From the NCBI RefSeq assembly GCF_021390595.1, contig NZ_JAJEJR010000002.1, positions 248,001 through 312,000 of the forward strand: a stretch of DNA of 64,000 bases, in the 5' to 3' direction. The notes under the pieces are model-generated. The model was not told the DNA's origin. It did not search any database and was given only the letters and a program-made list of their open reading frames with translations. Shown in pieces: positions 46,945-56,274 of this stretch (position 1 is the stretch's first letter; each line of letters begins with the position of its first letter). This DNA is from Paraburkholderia sp. HP33-1 (lineage in GTDB: Bacteria > Pseudomonadota > Gammaproteobacteria > Burkholderiales > Burkholderiaceae). The position numbers and the translations under genes were made by a program.

Positions 46945-47158
46945 ATATTTTTTCTCGGGCCGTTTTGTGCATAAGATGCCGTAAAGCATGGGGTATTCTG
47001 CACTACGCGATGATATGGAAACCCACTCTTCGGGATAACCCGGCAGCCGTCGCCGGTTGTCCATGTAAGAAATTTACAGCGTGACGGGCGGAGCAGGCCG
47101 GGTGGCGGAAGGCGACGGCAACACGGCTGAATCGGCCGGGCGAACGAGCGAGGATCAC

Positions 47159-47932
47159 ATGGATCGTGTCGTGTTGGTAACGGGCGCATGCGGCGGTATC
47201 GGCCGCGTGTTATGCGAGCGCTTCGTCGGGGAGGGCGATACGGTGCTCGCACTCGACATCGACGCTGCCGCACTGCGATCGCTGGGCGCGCAACTCGGCG
47301 CGGACAAGGTCGTGTCGGTCGCGGTCGATCTCGGCGACGCCACCGCAGTGCAGCAAGCGGTGGCCGCGGCGGTCGCCGGGCGCGGGCCGGTCGACGTGCT
47401 GGTTGCGAATGCGGGCGCGGCGCTCGGCGCGTCGCTCGCGACCACCGACGCCGCGAGCTGGCAGCGCGACATCCATCTGAATCTGAACGGCACGTATCAC
47501 ACGGTCGAGGCGGTGCGCGCGTCGATGATCGAACGGCAGCACGGTGTGCTCGTGCTGATCGGTTCGGTGAACGGTCTCGCCGCGCTCGGTCATCCCGCGT
47601 ATAGCGCGGCGAAGGCGGGCCTTATCAGCTATACGAAGGCGCTCGCGCTCGAGCTGGGTCGCTACGGCATTCGCGCGAACATCGTGTGTCCGGGCACCGT
47701 GAAAACGCAGGCGTGGAAGGCGCGTGTCGACAAGAATCCGCAGGTGTTCGAGGAACTGAAGAAGTGGTACCCGTTGCGCGACTTCGCGACGCCTGAGGAC
47801 ATCGCCGACGCGGTGCTGTTCCTCGCGTCGCCGCAAGCGCGCGTGATCACCGGCGTTGCGTTGCCGGTCGACGGCGGCTTGATGGCGGGCAACCGCCTGA
47901 TGGCGCAGGAGCTGACGCTCGAGTCGTTCTGA
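47159..47932 (+). CDS. Short-chain dehydrogenase/reductase (polyol or sugar)
   Basis: 257 residues, classical SDR. The cofactor motif VTGACGGIGRVL is at residue 6, NAGA at about 87, the catalytic Ser in LIGSVNGLAALGH and YSAAK for Tyr and Lys, and PGTVKTQAW after it. The Asp in ALDIDAAAL suggests NAD rather than NADP. It begins the rightward unit with the ATPase and RpiR genes, suggesting oxidation of the imported sugar or polyol. GAGG lies six bases before the ATG. Confidence 0.9.
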   Translation: MDRVVLVTGACGGIGRVLCERFVGEGDTVLALDIDAAALRSLGAQLGADKVVSVAVDLGDATAVQQAVAAAVAGRGPVDVLVANAGAALGASLATTDAASWQRDIHLNLNGTYHTVEAVRASMIERQHGVLVLIGSVNGLAALGHPAYSAAKAGLISYTKALALELGRYGIRANIVCPGTVKTQAWKARVDKNPQVFEELKKWYPLRDFATPEDIADAVLFLASPQARVITGVALPVDGGLMAGNRLMAQELTLESF

Positions 47933-47994
47933 GACGCGCGGCGCGTGCGATACGACACCCGCAATACAACACGAAGCAAGACGATGAGGACAGC

Positions 47995-49077
47995 ATGGCA
48001 GCAGTGCAACTGAGCGGCATCTTCAAACGCTATGGCGACACCCAGGTCGTGCACGGCATCGATCTCCACATCGACGACGGCGAGTTCGTCGTGCTGGTCG
48101 GTCCGTCTGGCTGCGGCAAGAGCACGCTGATGCGGATGGTGGCCGGGCTCGAGGAAATCAGCGGCGGCGATCTGATGATCGGCGGCACGCGCGCGAATAC
48201 GCTCGCGCCGCAGCAGCGCAACATCTCGATGGTGTTCCAGAGCTACGCGCTGTATCCGCATCTGTCGGTGTACGACAACATTGCGTTCGGCCCGAGAATT
48301 CGCAAGGAGTCCTCGGCAAAATTCAAGCCGCGCATCGACGCTGCCGCGAAGATGCTCAATCTCAGCGGCTATCTGGACCGTTTGCCGCGCGCGCTGTCGG
48401 GCGGCCAGCGGCAACGCGTCGCGATGGGCCGCGCGGTGGTGCGCGAGCCGTCGTTGTTCCTGTTCGACGAGCCGCTGTCGAATCTCGACGCGAAGCTGCG
48501 CGTGCAGATGCGCACCGAAATCAAGGCGCTGCATCAGCGTCTGAAGAACACGGTGATCTACGTCACGCACGATCAGATCGAAGCGATGACGATGGCCGAT
48601 CGAATCGTCGTGATGAACGCGGGGCGTATCGAGCAGATCGGCCGGCCGCTCGAACTGTACGATCGTCCGGCGAATCTGTTCGTTGCGAGCTTCCTCGGCT
48701 CGCCGTCGATGAATTTCGTCGAGGGCGTGATCGTCAATCGCACGCAGGGCCAAGGCCTCGCGTTGAAACTCGCGGACGGCACCGAGGTCGCGCTCGAAGG
48801 CGCGCCCGCGTCGGCCGTGGTCGGTGCGAAGGTCACGCTGGGCGTGCGGCCCGAGCACATCGAGATCACGACGCAGATACCGGATGCCGCGCTCGACGTC
48901 GAAGTGATCGAGCCGACTGGCGCCGAGACGCACTTGTACGGGAAAATAGGCGCCGCCGACTGGTGCGTGACCACGCGCGAGCGCTCGAAGATCGAGCCCG
49001 GTCAGCGTGTCGCGCTGCGACTGCCGGCCGAACACATCCATCTGTTCGATACGGAGAGTGGACGCAGGCTGGTCTGA
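47995..49077 (+). CDS. Sugar ABC transporter ATP-binding protein (MalK/UgpC-type)
   Basis: 360 residues. Walker A GPSGCGKSTLMR, Q-loop QSYALYPHL, signature LSGGQRQRVAMGRA, Walker B LFLFDEPLSNLD and the H-loop VTHDQIEAM are all present. The C-terminal TOBE/OB region (about 240-355) with GVRPEHIEI is typical of MalK/UgpC. It energises the permease pair encoded on the other strand. GAGGACAG precedes the ATG. Confidence 0.95.
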   Translation: MAAVQLSGIFKRYGDTQVVHGIDLHIDDGEFVVLVGPSGCGKSTLMRMVAGLEEISGGDLMIGGTRANTLAPQQRNISMVFQSYALYPHLSVYDNIAFGPRIRKESSAKFKPRIDAAAKMLNLSGYLDRLPRALSGGQRQRVAMGRAVVREPSLFLFDEPLSNLDAKLRVQMRTEIKALHQRLKNTVIYVTHDQIEAMTMADRIVVMNAGRIEQIGRPLELYDRPANLFVASFLGSPSMNFVEGVIVNRTQGQGLALKLADGTEVALEGAPASAVVGAKVTLGVRPEHIEITTQIPDAALDVEVIEPTGAETHLYGKIGAADWCVTTRERSKIEPGQRVALRLPAEHIHLFDTESGRRLV

Positions 49078-49172
49078 ACCGCGCGCCGCTTGAACGTGAA
49101 TCAAGCCGATTCGAGCCGGAGGAGCGGCGAGCGACGCGGATCCACATGTAAACAGACCCTAAGGAATACCGG

Positions 49173-50036
49173 GTGTCCGCACCGAACTTGATTCCCCACA
49201 TCCGCAGCGCACTCGCAAGTCTGCGGCCCGCCGAGCGCAAGGTCGCCGACATGGTACTCGCCGACGTCGACTTCGCGATGCGCGCGAGCATCACCGAACT
49301 CGCGCAGCGCGCCGACGTGTCCGAGCCTTCCGTCACGCGTTTTTGCCGCGCGATCGGTGCGCACGGTCTGCGCGACTTCAAGATGCAGCTCGCGCAGAGC
49401 GTCGCGGGCGGGCTGCCGTATGCGTCGACCGCGGTCGCGCGCGGCGACGACGTGCAGACCTTGATGGACAAGGTCGGCGAAGCGGCAATCGACGGCATCA
49501 CGCATGCGCGCGGCGCGCTCGATCCGGCCGTGGTCGAGAGTGCGATCGCGGCGCTTGCGAGTGCCCGGCGCGTGTTTTTCTTCGGTGTGGGTTCGGGCTC
49601 GGGGCTCGTCGCGCAGGACGCGGCGCTGCGCTTTTTGCGCATCGACATCGCGGCGGCAGCGTTTACCGACGGTCATTTGCAACGTCTTTACGCGGGCCTC
49701 ATGGAGCCCGGGGACGTCGCGTTTGCCATCTCGCATTCGGGACGTAGCGTCGAAGTGAACGAGAGCATCCAGATCGCGAAGGAGCGCGGCGCGACGACGA
49801 TCGCGCTGACCAACGTCGGCTCGCGGCTCGCATGGCTCGTCGATATTCCGCTGCTGCTGCGCGTGGCGAGCCCGATCGATCCGAACACGCCGGGCGTGTC
49901 GAGGCTTGTGCATCTGTGCATCATGGACGCGCTTGCGATCGGCGTCGCGCTGAAGGCCGGGCCCGAGACGCTGGAAAAGATGCGGCATGCGAAGGCGCGG
50001 CTCGTGCCGCATGAGCCGGAAGGGGCGGGCGGGTAG
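49173..50036 (+). CDS. MurR/RpiR-family transcriptional regulator
   Basis: 287 residues. An N-terminal HTH_6 domain (LASLRPAERKVADMVLADVD, ITELAQRADVSEPSVTRFCRAIG) and a C-terminal SIS sugar-phosphate domain (about 125-260, FFFGVGSGSGLVAQDA and ISHSGRSVEVNESIQIAKERG). It begins with GTG at 49173 preceded by AAGGAA. Regulators of this family bind sugar phosphates and usually control neighbouring sugar genes. The inverted repeat over the transporter promoter at 46904-46944 is a candidate target. Confidence 0.93.
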   Translation: MSAPNLIPHIRSALASLRPAERKVADMVLADVDFAMRASITELAQRADVSEPSVTRFCRAIGAHGLRDFKMQLAQSVAGGLPYASTAVARGDDVQTLMDKVGEAAIDGITHARGALDPAVVESAIAALASARRVFFFGVGSGSGLVAQDAALRFLRIDIAAAAFTDGHLQRLYAGLMEPGDVAFAISHSGRSVEVNESIQIAKERGATTIALTNVGSRLAWLVDIPLLLRVASPIDPNTPGVSRLVHLCIMDALAIGVALKAGPETLEKMRHAKARLVPHEPEGAGG

Positions 50037-50086
50037 ACAGGCCGCGGCTGATTTCGCAAAGCGCAAGCTGAAGCGCGCAGGGCCCG

Positions 50087-50731
50087 TTATGAATTGTCGC
50101 GCGTGTCGGCCGAGTGTCTGCCCTGGAAGACCGGCAGCCGCCAGCGGTAGCGCAGCGACGCGAGCCGCACCATCACGCACGCGAGCGTTGCGACCCACGG
50201 CGTCCACCAGGCCGTCCAGCCCGCATAGGAAAAGCCCACTTGCACCGCCGCGCCGAACAGCGCGGCCGATGCATAGATCTCGCGCTCGAGAATCGCGGGC
50301 ACGCGCGAGAGCACGACGTCGCGCATCACGCCCCCGCCCACCGCACTGACGATGCCGAGCAGAATCGCGAGCTCGGCATTGTGGCCATACACGAGCGTTT
50401 TCTGCGCGCCCGACACCGCGAACAGGCCCAGTCCGATCGCATCGAAGAACAGCACCGGCTGACGCAGCCGGCGCACCTGCGGATACGCGAGAATCGTCAC
50501 CGCCGACGCGGCGAGCGCGGTGGCCAGATAGCGCCAGTTCGACAGCCCCGCGGGCGGGATCGCGCCGATGCACAGGTCGCGCACGATGCCGCCGCCGCAC
50601 GCGACCATGAAGGCGATCACGACGATGCCGAACAGGTCGAGCCGTCGCTGACGCGCGGCCACGGCGCCGCTGATCGCGAACACGAAGGTACCGATCAGAT
50701 CGAGAATGGTATAGACGGCGTGTGAATTCAC
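50087..50731 (-). CDS. TRIC-type (UPF0126) membrane protein
   Basis: About 214 residues with seven helices. Two repeats each contain the family's GGG motif: MVACGGGIVRDLCIG and SAVGGGVMRDVVLSRVP. This is the trimeric intracellular cation channel/UPF0126 family; bacterial members conduct monovalent cations. The GTG at 50731 puts the first helix near the N-terminus, but no ribosome site is clear. An upstream ATG at 50773 would add an Arg-rich leader. Confidence 0.85.
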   Translation of the reverse strand: MNSHAVYTILDLIGTFVFAISGAVAARQRRLDLFGIVVIAFMVACGGGIVRDLCIGAIPPAGLSNWRYLATALAASAVTILAYPQVRRLRQPVLFFDAIGLGLFAVSGAQKTLVYGHNAELAILLGIVSAVGGGVMRDVVLSRVPAILEREIYASAALFGAAVQVGFSYAGWTAWWTPWVATLACVMVRLASLRYRWRLPVFQGRHSADTRDNS

Positions 50732-50878
50732 TGAGTGGTTTCGTGTTGGTCGAGCCAGGTGCCGGCGGCGCACAGCATAGCCCCGCTATCGACCGTCATA
50801 CCCTGTGCCGGTACGCAGGCATTATAGGCAAGTAGTTGAAATGTTCAGCTACCTGGATGGAGCGCACTTCCTGTTCAA

Positions 50879-51406
50879 TCAAAGCTGTTTGCAATAGAAC
50901 GTCGTTCCGCAGAACGCGCCGTCAGGCATCAGCGCGTAGTTCGGTACGCTGCCCACGCGTTGCCAGCCGGCGCGCTGATAGAGCCGCTCGGCCTCGCCGC
51001 CGGTCACGGTGTCGAGCACCAGAACCGACTTTTTCTCTGCCTGCGCGATCCGATCGATCTCACGCATCAACGCATGACCGACACCGCGCCTGCGTGCTTT
51101 CCTATGCACGAGCATCTTCGCGACATCCGCGCGATGCGGTTGATTTTCGGGCTGCGTGGTAATCAACTGCACGGTGCCGACGATATCGCCACTGCGATCT
51201 TCGGCGATCAGCAATGCGCGCTCGCCGCGTGCCACGCTTTGCGCGACCTTGCCCCAGAACGCGAGCGCGGTGTCACGCGAGATCGGCAGCATGAAGCTGA
51301 CCGACGCTCCGCCTTCCACGCAGTCGATCAACACGTCGGCGAGCGCCTCGGCGCAGGCCGCCGCTTCATTCGCACCAACAAGCCGTATGGTCACGTTATC
51401 GCTCAT
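50879..51406 (-). CDS. GNAT-family N-acetyltransferase
   Basis: 175 residues. The GNAT acetyl-CoA segment is VHRKARRRGVGHALMREI, followed by VLDTVTGGEAERLYQRAGW. The substrate is unknown. The ATG at 51406 overlaps the stop of the XRE-cupin regulator gene as ATGA, so the two are translationally coupled. The regulator probably controls this enzyme. Confidence 0.87.
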   Translation of the reverse strand: MSDNVTIRLVGANEAAACAEALADVLIDCVEGGASVSFMLPISRDTALAFWGKVAQSVARGERALLIAEDRSGDIVGTVQLITTQPENQPHRADVAKMLVHRKARRRGVGHALMREIDRIAQAEKKSVLVLDTVTGGEAERLYQRAGWQRVGSVPNYALMPDGAFCGTTFYCKQL

Positions 51407-51990
51407 CCGTTTCTCCGTTCGTTGATGGGTGCCGTGCACAGCGCAACGAGATAACGCGCGCGTTTGCGAGTGGGGTTGCGGAACACGATCGGGCTATCGA
51501 GCCGCATCGCCAGGCAGTCGCCTGTCTTGAGTCGCCAACTGGTGTCGCCGACCGTGATTTCCATCGAGCCGTCGAGCATCCACACCTGTTGATGAATGTC
51601 TGCGTCACGTGCGCCGGTTTCGTAACTGACGCGCTGGCCCGCGGGGAAGTTGACCTCCACCAACTGGATCGCCGAGCGCGCGGTCGGCGACAGGTGACGC
51701 CGCACATAACCGGAGTTCGGATCGGTCCACACCGCCTGCTCGGCCGCGCGACTGACCGGTGACGGTTCGGCAGCAGGCGCGCCATCCTGCTCGAATAGCG
51801 ACGCGAGGGGCACGTTCAACGCGGTCGCGAGTTTGTCGAGCACGGTTGCGGTGGGACTGCTTTGCCCACGTTCGATCAGCGAGATATTCGAGCGGCTGAC
51901 TTTGCTGCGCTCGGCCAGTGCATCCAGCGACCAGCCTTGCGCGTCGCGCAGTTCCCGGATGCGGCGTGCGATCAGGGCATTGATGTCCAT
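51403..51990 (-). CDS. XRE-cupin transcriptional regulator
   Basis: 195 residues. An N-terminal HTH_3/XRE domain (RIRELRDAQGWSLDALAERS, VSRSNISLIERGQSSPT) is followed by a C-terminal cupin domain (about 110-190) with the DADIHQQVWMLDGSMEI metal/ligand strand. Such regulators often control amino-acid or polyamine acetylation and catabolism. The coupled downstream GNAT gene fits this. A promoter and a 14-base palindrome lie just upstream, suggesting autoregulation. Confidence 0.9.
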   Translation of the reverse strand: MDINALIARRIRELRDAQGWSLDALAERSKVSRSNISLIERGQSSPTATVLDKLATALNVPLASLFEQDGAPAAEPSPVSRAAEQAVWTDPNSGYVRRHLSPTARSAIQLVEVNFPAGQRVSYETGARDADIHQQVWMLDGSMEITVGDTSWRLKTGDCLAMRLDSPIVFRNPTRKRARYLVALCTAPINERRNG

Positions 51991-52008
51991 GTGTTCCAGT
52001 TTAAGAGA

Positions 52009-52050
52009 TACTGTGTCCAGTAAACTAGAGGCTGATTTTTTTGTTGTCAA
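52009..52050 (-). promoter_or_regulatory. Promoter and operator of the XRE-cupin gene
   Basis: On the minus strand TTGACA (52050-52045), 17 bases, and TAGTTT (52027-52022) form a sigma70 promoter. It is followed at once by the palindrome TACTG-GACA-CAGTA (52022-52009), placed over the transcript start. A related ACTGGAACAC lies 21 bases downstream, next to the start codon. Confidence 0.6.
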
Positions 52051-52125
52051 TACCGAGGCAAGAGGCCCGCGCGCGGCACGGGTCAACGCCTACGGCCTAC
52101 ATCAAGGCGCGCATGGCCGTGTGCC

Positions 52126-53304
52126 TCAAACCAGCGATCCCTGCAGGTTTGCGCGGGGATTCGGTGTGACTTCAGCATTCGACGCCATCCTGACCGCCGG
52201 AGTATCGACGGGCAACGCCGCGAGCTTTTCGCGCAGGGGGCTTGTCATGCTCTCGAACGCGATCCGCTGACTGGTCGTGAGCGGCGAAGCGCCGGTTCGG
52301 CTTGTCAACGTGAGCGGATCGATCGGTTGATCACGCTCACGCACCTCGAAATGCAGGTGGGGCCCCGTGGCCGTGCCGGTACTGCCTACCGCGCCGAGCG
52401 ATTGTCGTTCAGTCACCGACGTGCCGACGCGCAGATTGCGGGCAAAGGCCGACAGGTGCGCGTAGTGCGTCGTATAGCCTCGCGGATGACTGAGCACGAC
52501 GATGTTGCCGTATCCGGGTTTGAAGCCAACGAACCGCACGGTTCCTGCTGCGGCCGCGACGACAGGTGTCCCCTTCGATGCGGCAAAGTCCACGCCCGTG
52601 TGCATGTGATACTTGCCTTTGACTGGATGGGTTCGGTAACCGAATGGCGAACTGACCCGAACGTAGTCGAGAGGCATCGTAAATGGCTTGGCGGAAAGCC
52701 GCTGTCCACTGAATGAGTAGTAGTCTCCGTTGGTGTGCCCCGGCGCGATAAACCACACGGCCTCGTAGACCTCGCCGCCTGACCGGAGTTGGACGGCCGT
52801 CAGGCGCATGCGCTGTGTGGTCGTATCGTCGCGTCCGTAGAGAACCTGGTAGGTGTCGCCCTTCTTCGCTGGCGCTGCGAGGTCGAGCCCAGGGGCAAAA
52901 ATACGCGCGATTTGTTCCTGTACATCCACCGGCACGCTGGCTCGCACCAGCGTGTCGCGCAACGTGCCTTCGATCCGCCCCGCGTAAGAAACACTATCGG
53001 CCTCCGGCATGACAAGCGACGCAGCGTCAGATAGCTGAGTTTCTCTGGCTTCGCTAACAGACCCGTCGACAACCGGAACAGTCACTTCAAGGTCCGGCGG
53101 CGATTGGGTTGCGCTCGATGTGTTCAGCCGACTGGCGATGTCCGATTCCACGACCCAATCCGACGTGCCCAGCACCGCAACGATGCCGCATAGCAGAACG
53201 ACACGTGCTGAAGACTTGAATCGGCCATTCGCCAAATGACCCACATTGGAGGAAATGGCGTGAGCGCTGGAGCAGGTATGACGTAGATAGGGAAAGCGCA
53301 TCAT
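52126..53304 (-). CDS. M23-family peptidase (LytM-type)
   Basis: About 392 residues. An N-terminal hydrophobic anchor (residues 30-50) leads to a periplasmic linker and an OapA/LysM-like region, then an M23 domain with zinc motifs YHMHTGVDFA and GPHLHFEV. The sequence SSPFGYRTHPVKGKYH is the family's conserved entry. These enzymes cut peptidoglycan cross-bridges or activate amidases. The start at 53304 has GAGGT at good spacing; a second ATG follows directly. Confidence 0.88.
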   Translation of the reverse strand: MMRFPYLRHTCSSAHAISSNVGHLANGRFKSSARVVLLCGIVAVLGTSDWVVESDIASRLNTSSATQSPPDLEVTVPVVDGSVSEARETQLSDAASLVMPEADSVSYAGRIEGTLRDTLVRASVPVDVQEQIARIFAPGLDLAAPAKKGDTYQVLYGRDDTTTQRMRLTAVQLRSGGEVYEAVWFIAPGHTNGDYYSFSGQRLSAKPFTMPLDYVRVSSPFGYRTHPVKGKYHMHTGVDFAASKGTPVVAAAAGTVRFVGFKPGYGNIVVLSHPRGYTTHYAHLSAFARNLRVGTSVTERQSLGAVGSTGTATGPHLHFEVRERDQPIDPLTLTSRTGASPLTTSQRIAFESMTSPLREKLAALPVDTPAVRMASNAEVTPNPRANLQGSLV

Positions 53305-53997
53305 TGCAATACCTCGCAGTCGGAATAAAGGGGCTGCAGGCATGAATGACATTGCTTGAAACACAGCAGAAACCCAATAGACAGAGGGTTACACGTTCGC
53401 GCTACACAACCCGGTAAGAGGAGCCTTTAGTCTATGAATCGCGGCTACCCCCGAATATCGGGGGAATCCGATTTTTGAGATGAGTTCGGTGTAAGCAAGG
53501 GCGATTGCACCCTATATGCCAGCCCCGAATTCCAGCGCGAGCTGACCTCGTATGGCATGCGCTGCTTGATGAGGTGCAAGGGCAGTTGTTGGGATAACGC
53601 GCCGCCGCAAAGGCCCATGCTTGGGGTGCAGCGAAGCGGTCCACATCGCACGTACATTTTTCCGCACCCGCGAATATGAATAAAAATTCGGATAGAAATT
53701 GCCGATTCGGTATGCGAATTTAATTCGTCAACTTTCAATTAGCTTGTGTCGGAAAAGCCTTACGCCTCATTACGCATAAAATTACATGTATTAGTAGAAG
53801 TACTGATGCTGTAGTCAGACTACATTCCTACATTAACCACCACGAAGAGTCGCTACAGCCCATCCAGTTGCGCCGATTCTTCTTCCAGCAGGCAAACGTT
53901 TGCAGTCATCGCTGCATGCCTGTTTTCGCGTCCGCTTCCCACCCACCCGACGCGCTCCGCTGCCCCCAACGAAAAGCACAATTTCGGAGAGACAACT
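53305..53997. other. Long AT-richer intergenic region (693 bases)
   Basis: No convincing gene. A palindrome CCCCCG-AATAT-CGGGGG lies at 53448-53464 without a good T run on the minus side. The part at about 53640-53830 is notably AT-rich and may contain the promoter of the beta-glucosidase gene, but no box pair is convincing. Confidence 0.45.
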
Positions 53998-56214
53998 ATG
54001 CAGAAGAAACTTTGGCCGGCCGTCGCGATAGCGGCGGCTGTGAGCGCTGCTGCGCACGCGGAAACCCCCACTCCCGGGCTCGACTTCGCGCCCATGTCGA
54101 CGGTGCCGAACGCATTCGCGTCGGCGGCGGCGCATCGGCGCGCGGAAACGCTCGTCAGCAAGATGACGATCGACGAAAAGCTGCAGTTCATTCATTCCGA
54201 GTACGCAATGTATGCCGTGCCGGGCGGCGGCGCGGGCTACATTCAGGGCGTGCCGCGCCTCGGCATTCCCGACCTGAACATGGTCGACTCCGCAACCGGA
54301 TCGGGCAGCACCTCGCAAGCATCGACGACCTTCCCGGCGACGCTCGCAGTGGCGGCTAGCTGGGACCCGGCGCTGTCGTGGAACTTCGGCAAGCAGATCG
54401 CGATCCAGTTGCGTCAGCAGGGCTTCGGCATGGGGCTCGGCGGCGGCACGAACCTCGCTCGTGAGCCGCGCGGCGGCCGGCTCTTCGAGTATCAAGGAGA
54501 GGATCCCGTGCTAGCCGGCGAGATGCTTGCGGCGCGCACCGACGGCACGCAAAGCCAGAAGGTCATCGCGACGATCAAGCACTACATGGGCAACGAGCAG
54601 GAACATAACCGCGGTGGCGGCAACAGCCAGATCGACGAGCGCACGATGCGCGAGATCTATCTGCTGCCGTTCGAAATCGCCGCGCGTCGCGCGCAGCCTG
54701 GCAGCGTGATGTGCAGCTACAACGAGGTCAACGGCACCTATGCCTGCGAGAATTCGCACATTCTCAGCGACGTGCTGAAGAACGACTGGCACTTCGAAGG
54801 TCAGGTGCAGTCGGACTGGGGCGCGACGCATAGCACGGCACCCGCGATCAATGCCGGTCTCGACGAGGAAGAAGATGTCGGTACGACCGTCTATCTGACT
54901 CCGACACTGGTCAAGCAGGCGATCGCGAACGGCTCGGTGTCGACCGCGCGCCTCGACGACATGGTCGAGCGCAAGCTGTACGTGATGATCCGCACGGGTG
55001 TGATGGACGATCCGCCGAAGGGCGGCGCGACCATCGACTTCTCAGCCGCGAGAGCATTCACGCAGTCGGTCGAAGAGCAATCGATGGTACTTCTGAAGAA
55101 CGCCAACAATCAGCTGCCGCTCGCCGCTGGCTCGTTGTCGCGTATCGCGGTGATCGGCGGCCACGCCGACGCAGCGGTGCTGACGGGCGGCGGCTCGGGC
55201 AATACCCGCGATCCGGTGACGGGCGCGTTCGCTGGTTGCGGTGGCCTGACGTTCGGCACGTCGACGGGCTGCAGTTGGTGGACCAACCCCTGGCTGAAGC
55301 TCCCCACGCCGATCGTCTCGGCGATTCAGGCCCTCGCGCCGCAGGCCACGGTGACGTTCGCCGGCAACAGCGATCAGCAGTCGCCGTTTGCCGCTTACAC
55401 GCAGCAGCAGATCACCCAGGCGGCGACGCTGGCGGCCAACTCCGATGTCGCGATTGTGGTGGTCGCACAGCCGGCTGGTGAGGACATCGGCGATCAGCCG
55501 AGTCTGGAACTCGCGAATCCGACCAACCAGGATGCGCTCGTCGAAGCGGTCGCGGCGGCCAATCCGCACACGATCGTCGTCGTCGAAAGCGGCAACCCGG
55601 TGCTGATGCCGTGGAAGGATAACGTGTCGGCCATCGTCGAAGCGTGGTACCCGGGCGAAGGCGGCGGCAACGCAATCGCCAACGTGCTGTTCGGCAAGGT
55701 CAATCCTTCCGGCAAGCTGCCTGTCACGTTCCCGGTGCGCGACCAGGACACACCAACGTGGGGCACGAATGGCGCGTTCGCGGCGAACCCGGTCTATTCC
55801 GAAAAGCTCGACATGGGCTATCGCTGGTACGACTCGCAGAACATCACACCGATGTTCGAATTCGGCTACGGCTTGTCGTACACGCACTTCGCGTACTCGG
55901 GTCTGTCGGTCCAGCATCTGCCGGGCGGCCTGATCGACGTGTCGTTCAACGTGCGTAACGATGGCCGCGTCGCCGGCGCGGAAGTGCCGCAGGTGTACCT
56001 CGGCGTGCCGTATCAGGGTGAACCGCCACGGCGTCTCGTCGGCTGGGACAAGGTTGGTCTGAATCCCGGCGAATCGCGTCGTGTGCACGTGGTCGTGACG
56101 CAGCGCATGCAGAGCGTGTGGGATACGACGAACAACCGCTGGCTCTACGTGCCGGGCAGCTCGGTGTACGTCGGTGCATCGTCGCGCGACATCCGTCTGC
56201 AGGGGAACAGCTAG
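53998..56214 (+). CDS. Exported GH3 beta-glucosidase
   Basis: 738 residues. The signal peptide ends near AAHAE. The TIM-barrel domain has the substrate Arg/Lys-His region IATIKHYMGNEQE and the nucleophile Asp273 in VQSDWGATHS. The second domain (about 375-560) carries VLLKNANNQLPL and other alpha/beta sandwich features. A fibronectin-like domain ends the protein (EFGYGLSYTHFAYS and after). GGAGA precedes the ATG. It should hydrolyse beta-linked gluco- or xylo-oligosaccharides in the periplasm or outside. The acid/base Glu is not assigned. Confidence 0.92.
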   Translation: MQKKLWPAVAIAAAVSAAAHAETPTPGLDFAPMSTVPNAFASAAAHRRAETLVSKMTIDEKLQFIHSEYAMYAVPGGGAGYIQGVPRLGIPDLNMVDSATGSGSTSQASTTFPATLAVAASWDPALSWNFGKQIAIQLRQQGFGMGLGGGTNLAREPRGGRLFEYQGEDPVLAGEMLAARTDGTQSQKVIATIKHYMGNEQEHNRGGGNSQIDERTMREIYLLPFEIAARRAQPGSVMCSYNEVNGTYACENSHILSDVLKNDWHFEGQVQSDWGATHSTAPAINAGLDEEEDVGTTVYLTPTLVKQAIANGSVSTARLDDMVERKLYVMIRTGVMDDPPKGGATIDFSAARAFTQSVEEQSMVLLKNANNQLPLAAGSLSRIAVIGGHADAAVLTGGGSGNTRDPVTGAFAGCGGLTFGTSTGCSWWTNPWLKLPTPIVSAIQALAPQATVTFAGNSDQQSPFAAYTQQQITQAATLAANSDVAIVVVAQPAGEDIGDQPSLELANPTNQDALVEAVAAANPHTIVVVESGNPVLMPWKDNVSAIVEAWYPGEGGGNAIANVLFGKVNPSGKLPVTFPVRDQDTPTWGTNGAFAANPVYSEKLDMGYRWYDSQNITPMFEFGYGLSYTHFAYSGLSVQHLPGGLIDVSFNVRNDGRVAGAEVPQVYLGVPYQGEPPRRLVGWDKVGLNPGESRRVHVVVTQRMQSVWDTTNNRWLYVPGSSVYVGASSRDIRLQGNS

Positions 56215-56234
56215 TTAGCGTGACGGTGTAGCGA

Positions 56235-56264
56235 ATGCGGGCGCGGGAGGTTGCGCGCCCGCAT
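56235..56264. terminator. Perfect hairpin between convergent genes
   Basis: ATGCGGGCGCG and CGCGCCCGCAT form an 11-pair stem around an eight-base loop. It sits 20 bases after the GH3 stop and 11 bases after the amidohydrolase stop on the other strand. No T run follows. Confidence 0.5.
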
Positions 56265-56274
56265 GCATTGCTGA

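Noticed and set aside
53448-53464. CCCCCG-AATAT-CGGGGG palindrome as the M23 or GH3 terminator
   Set aside because: It lies upstream of both genes and has no T run on the side needed.
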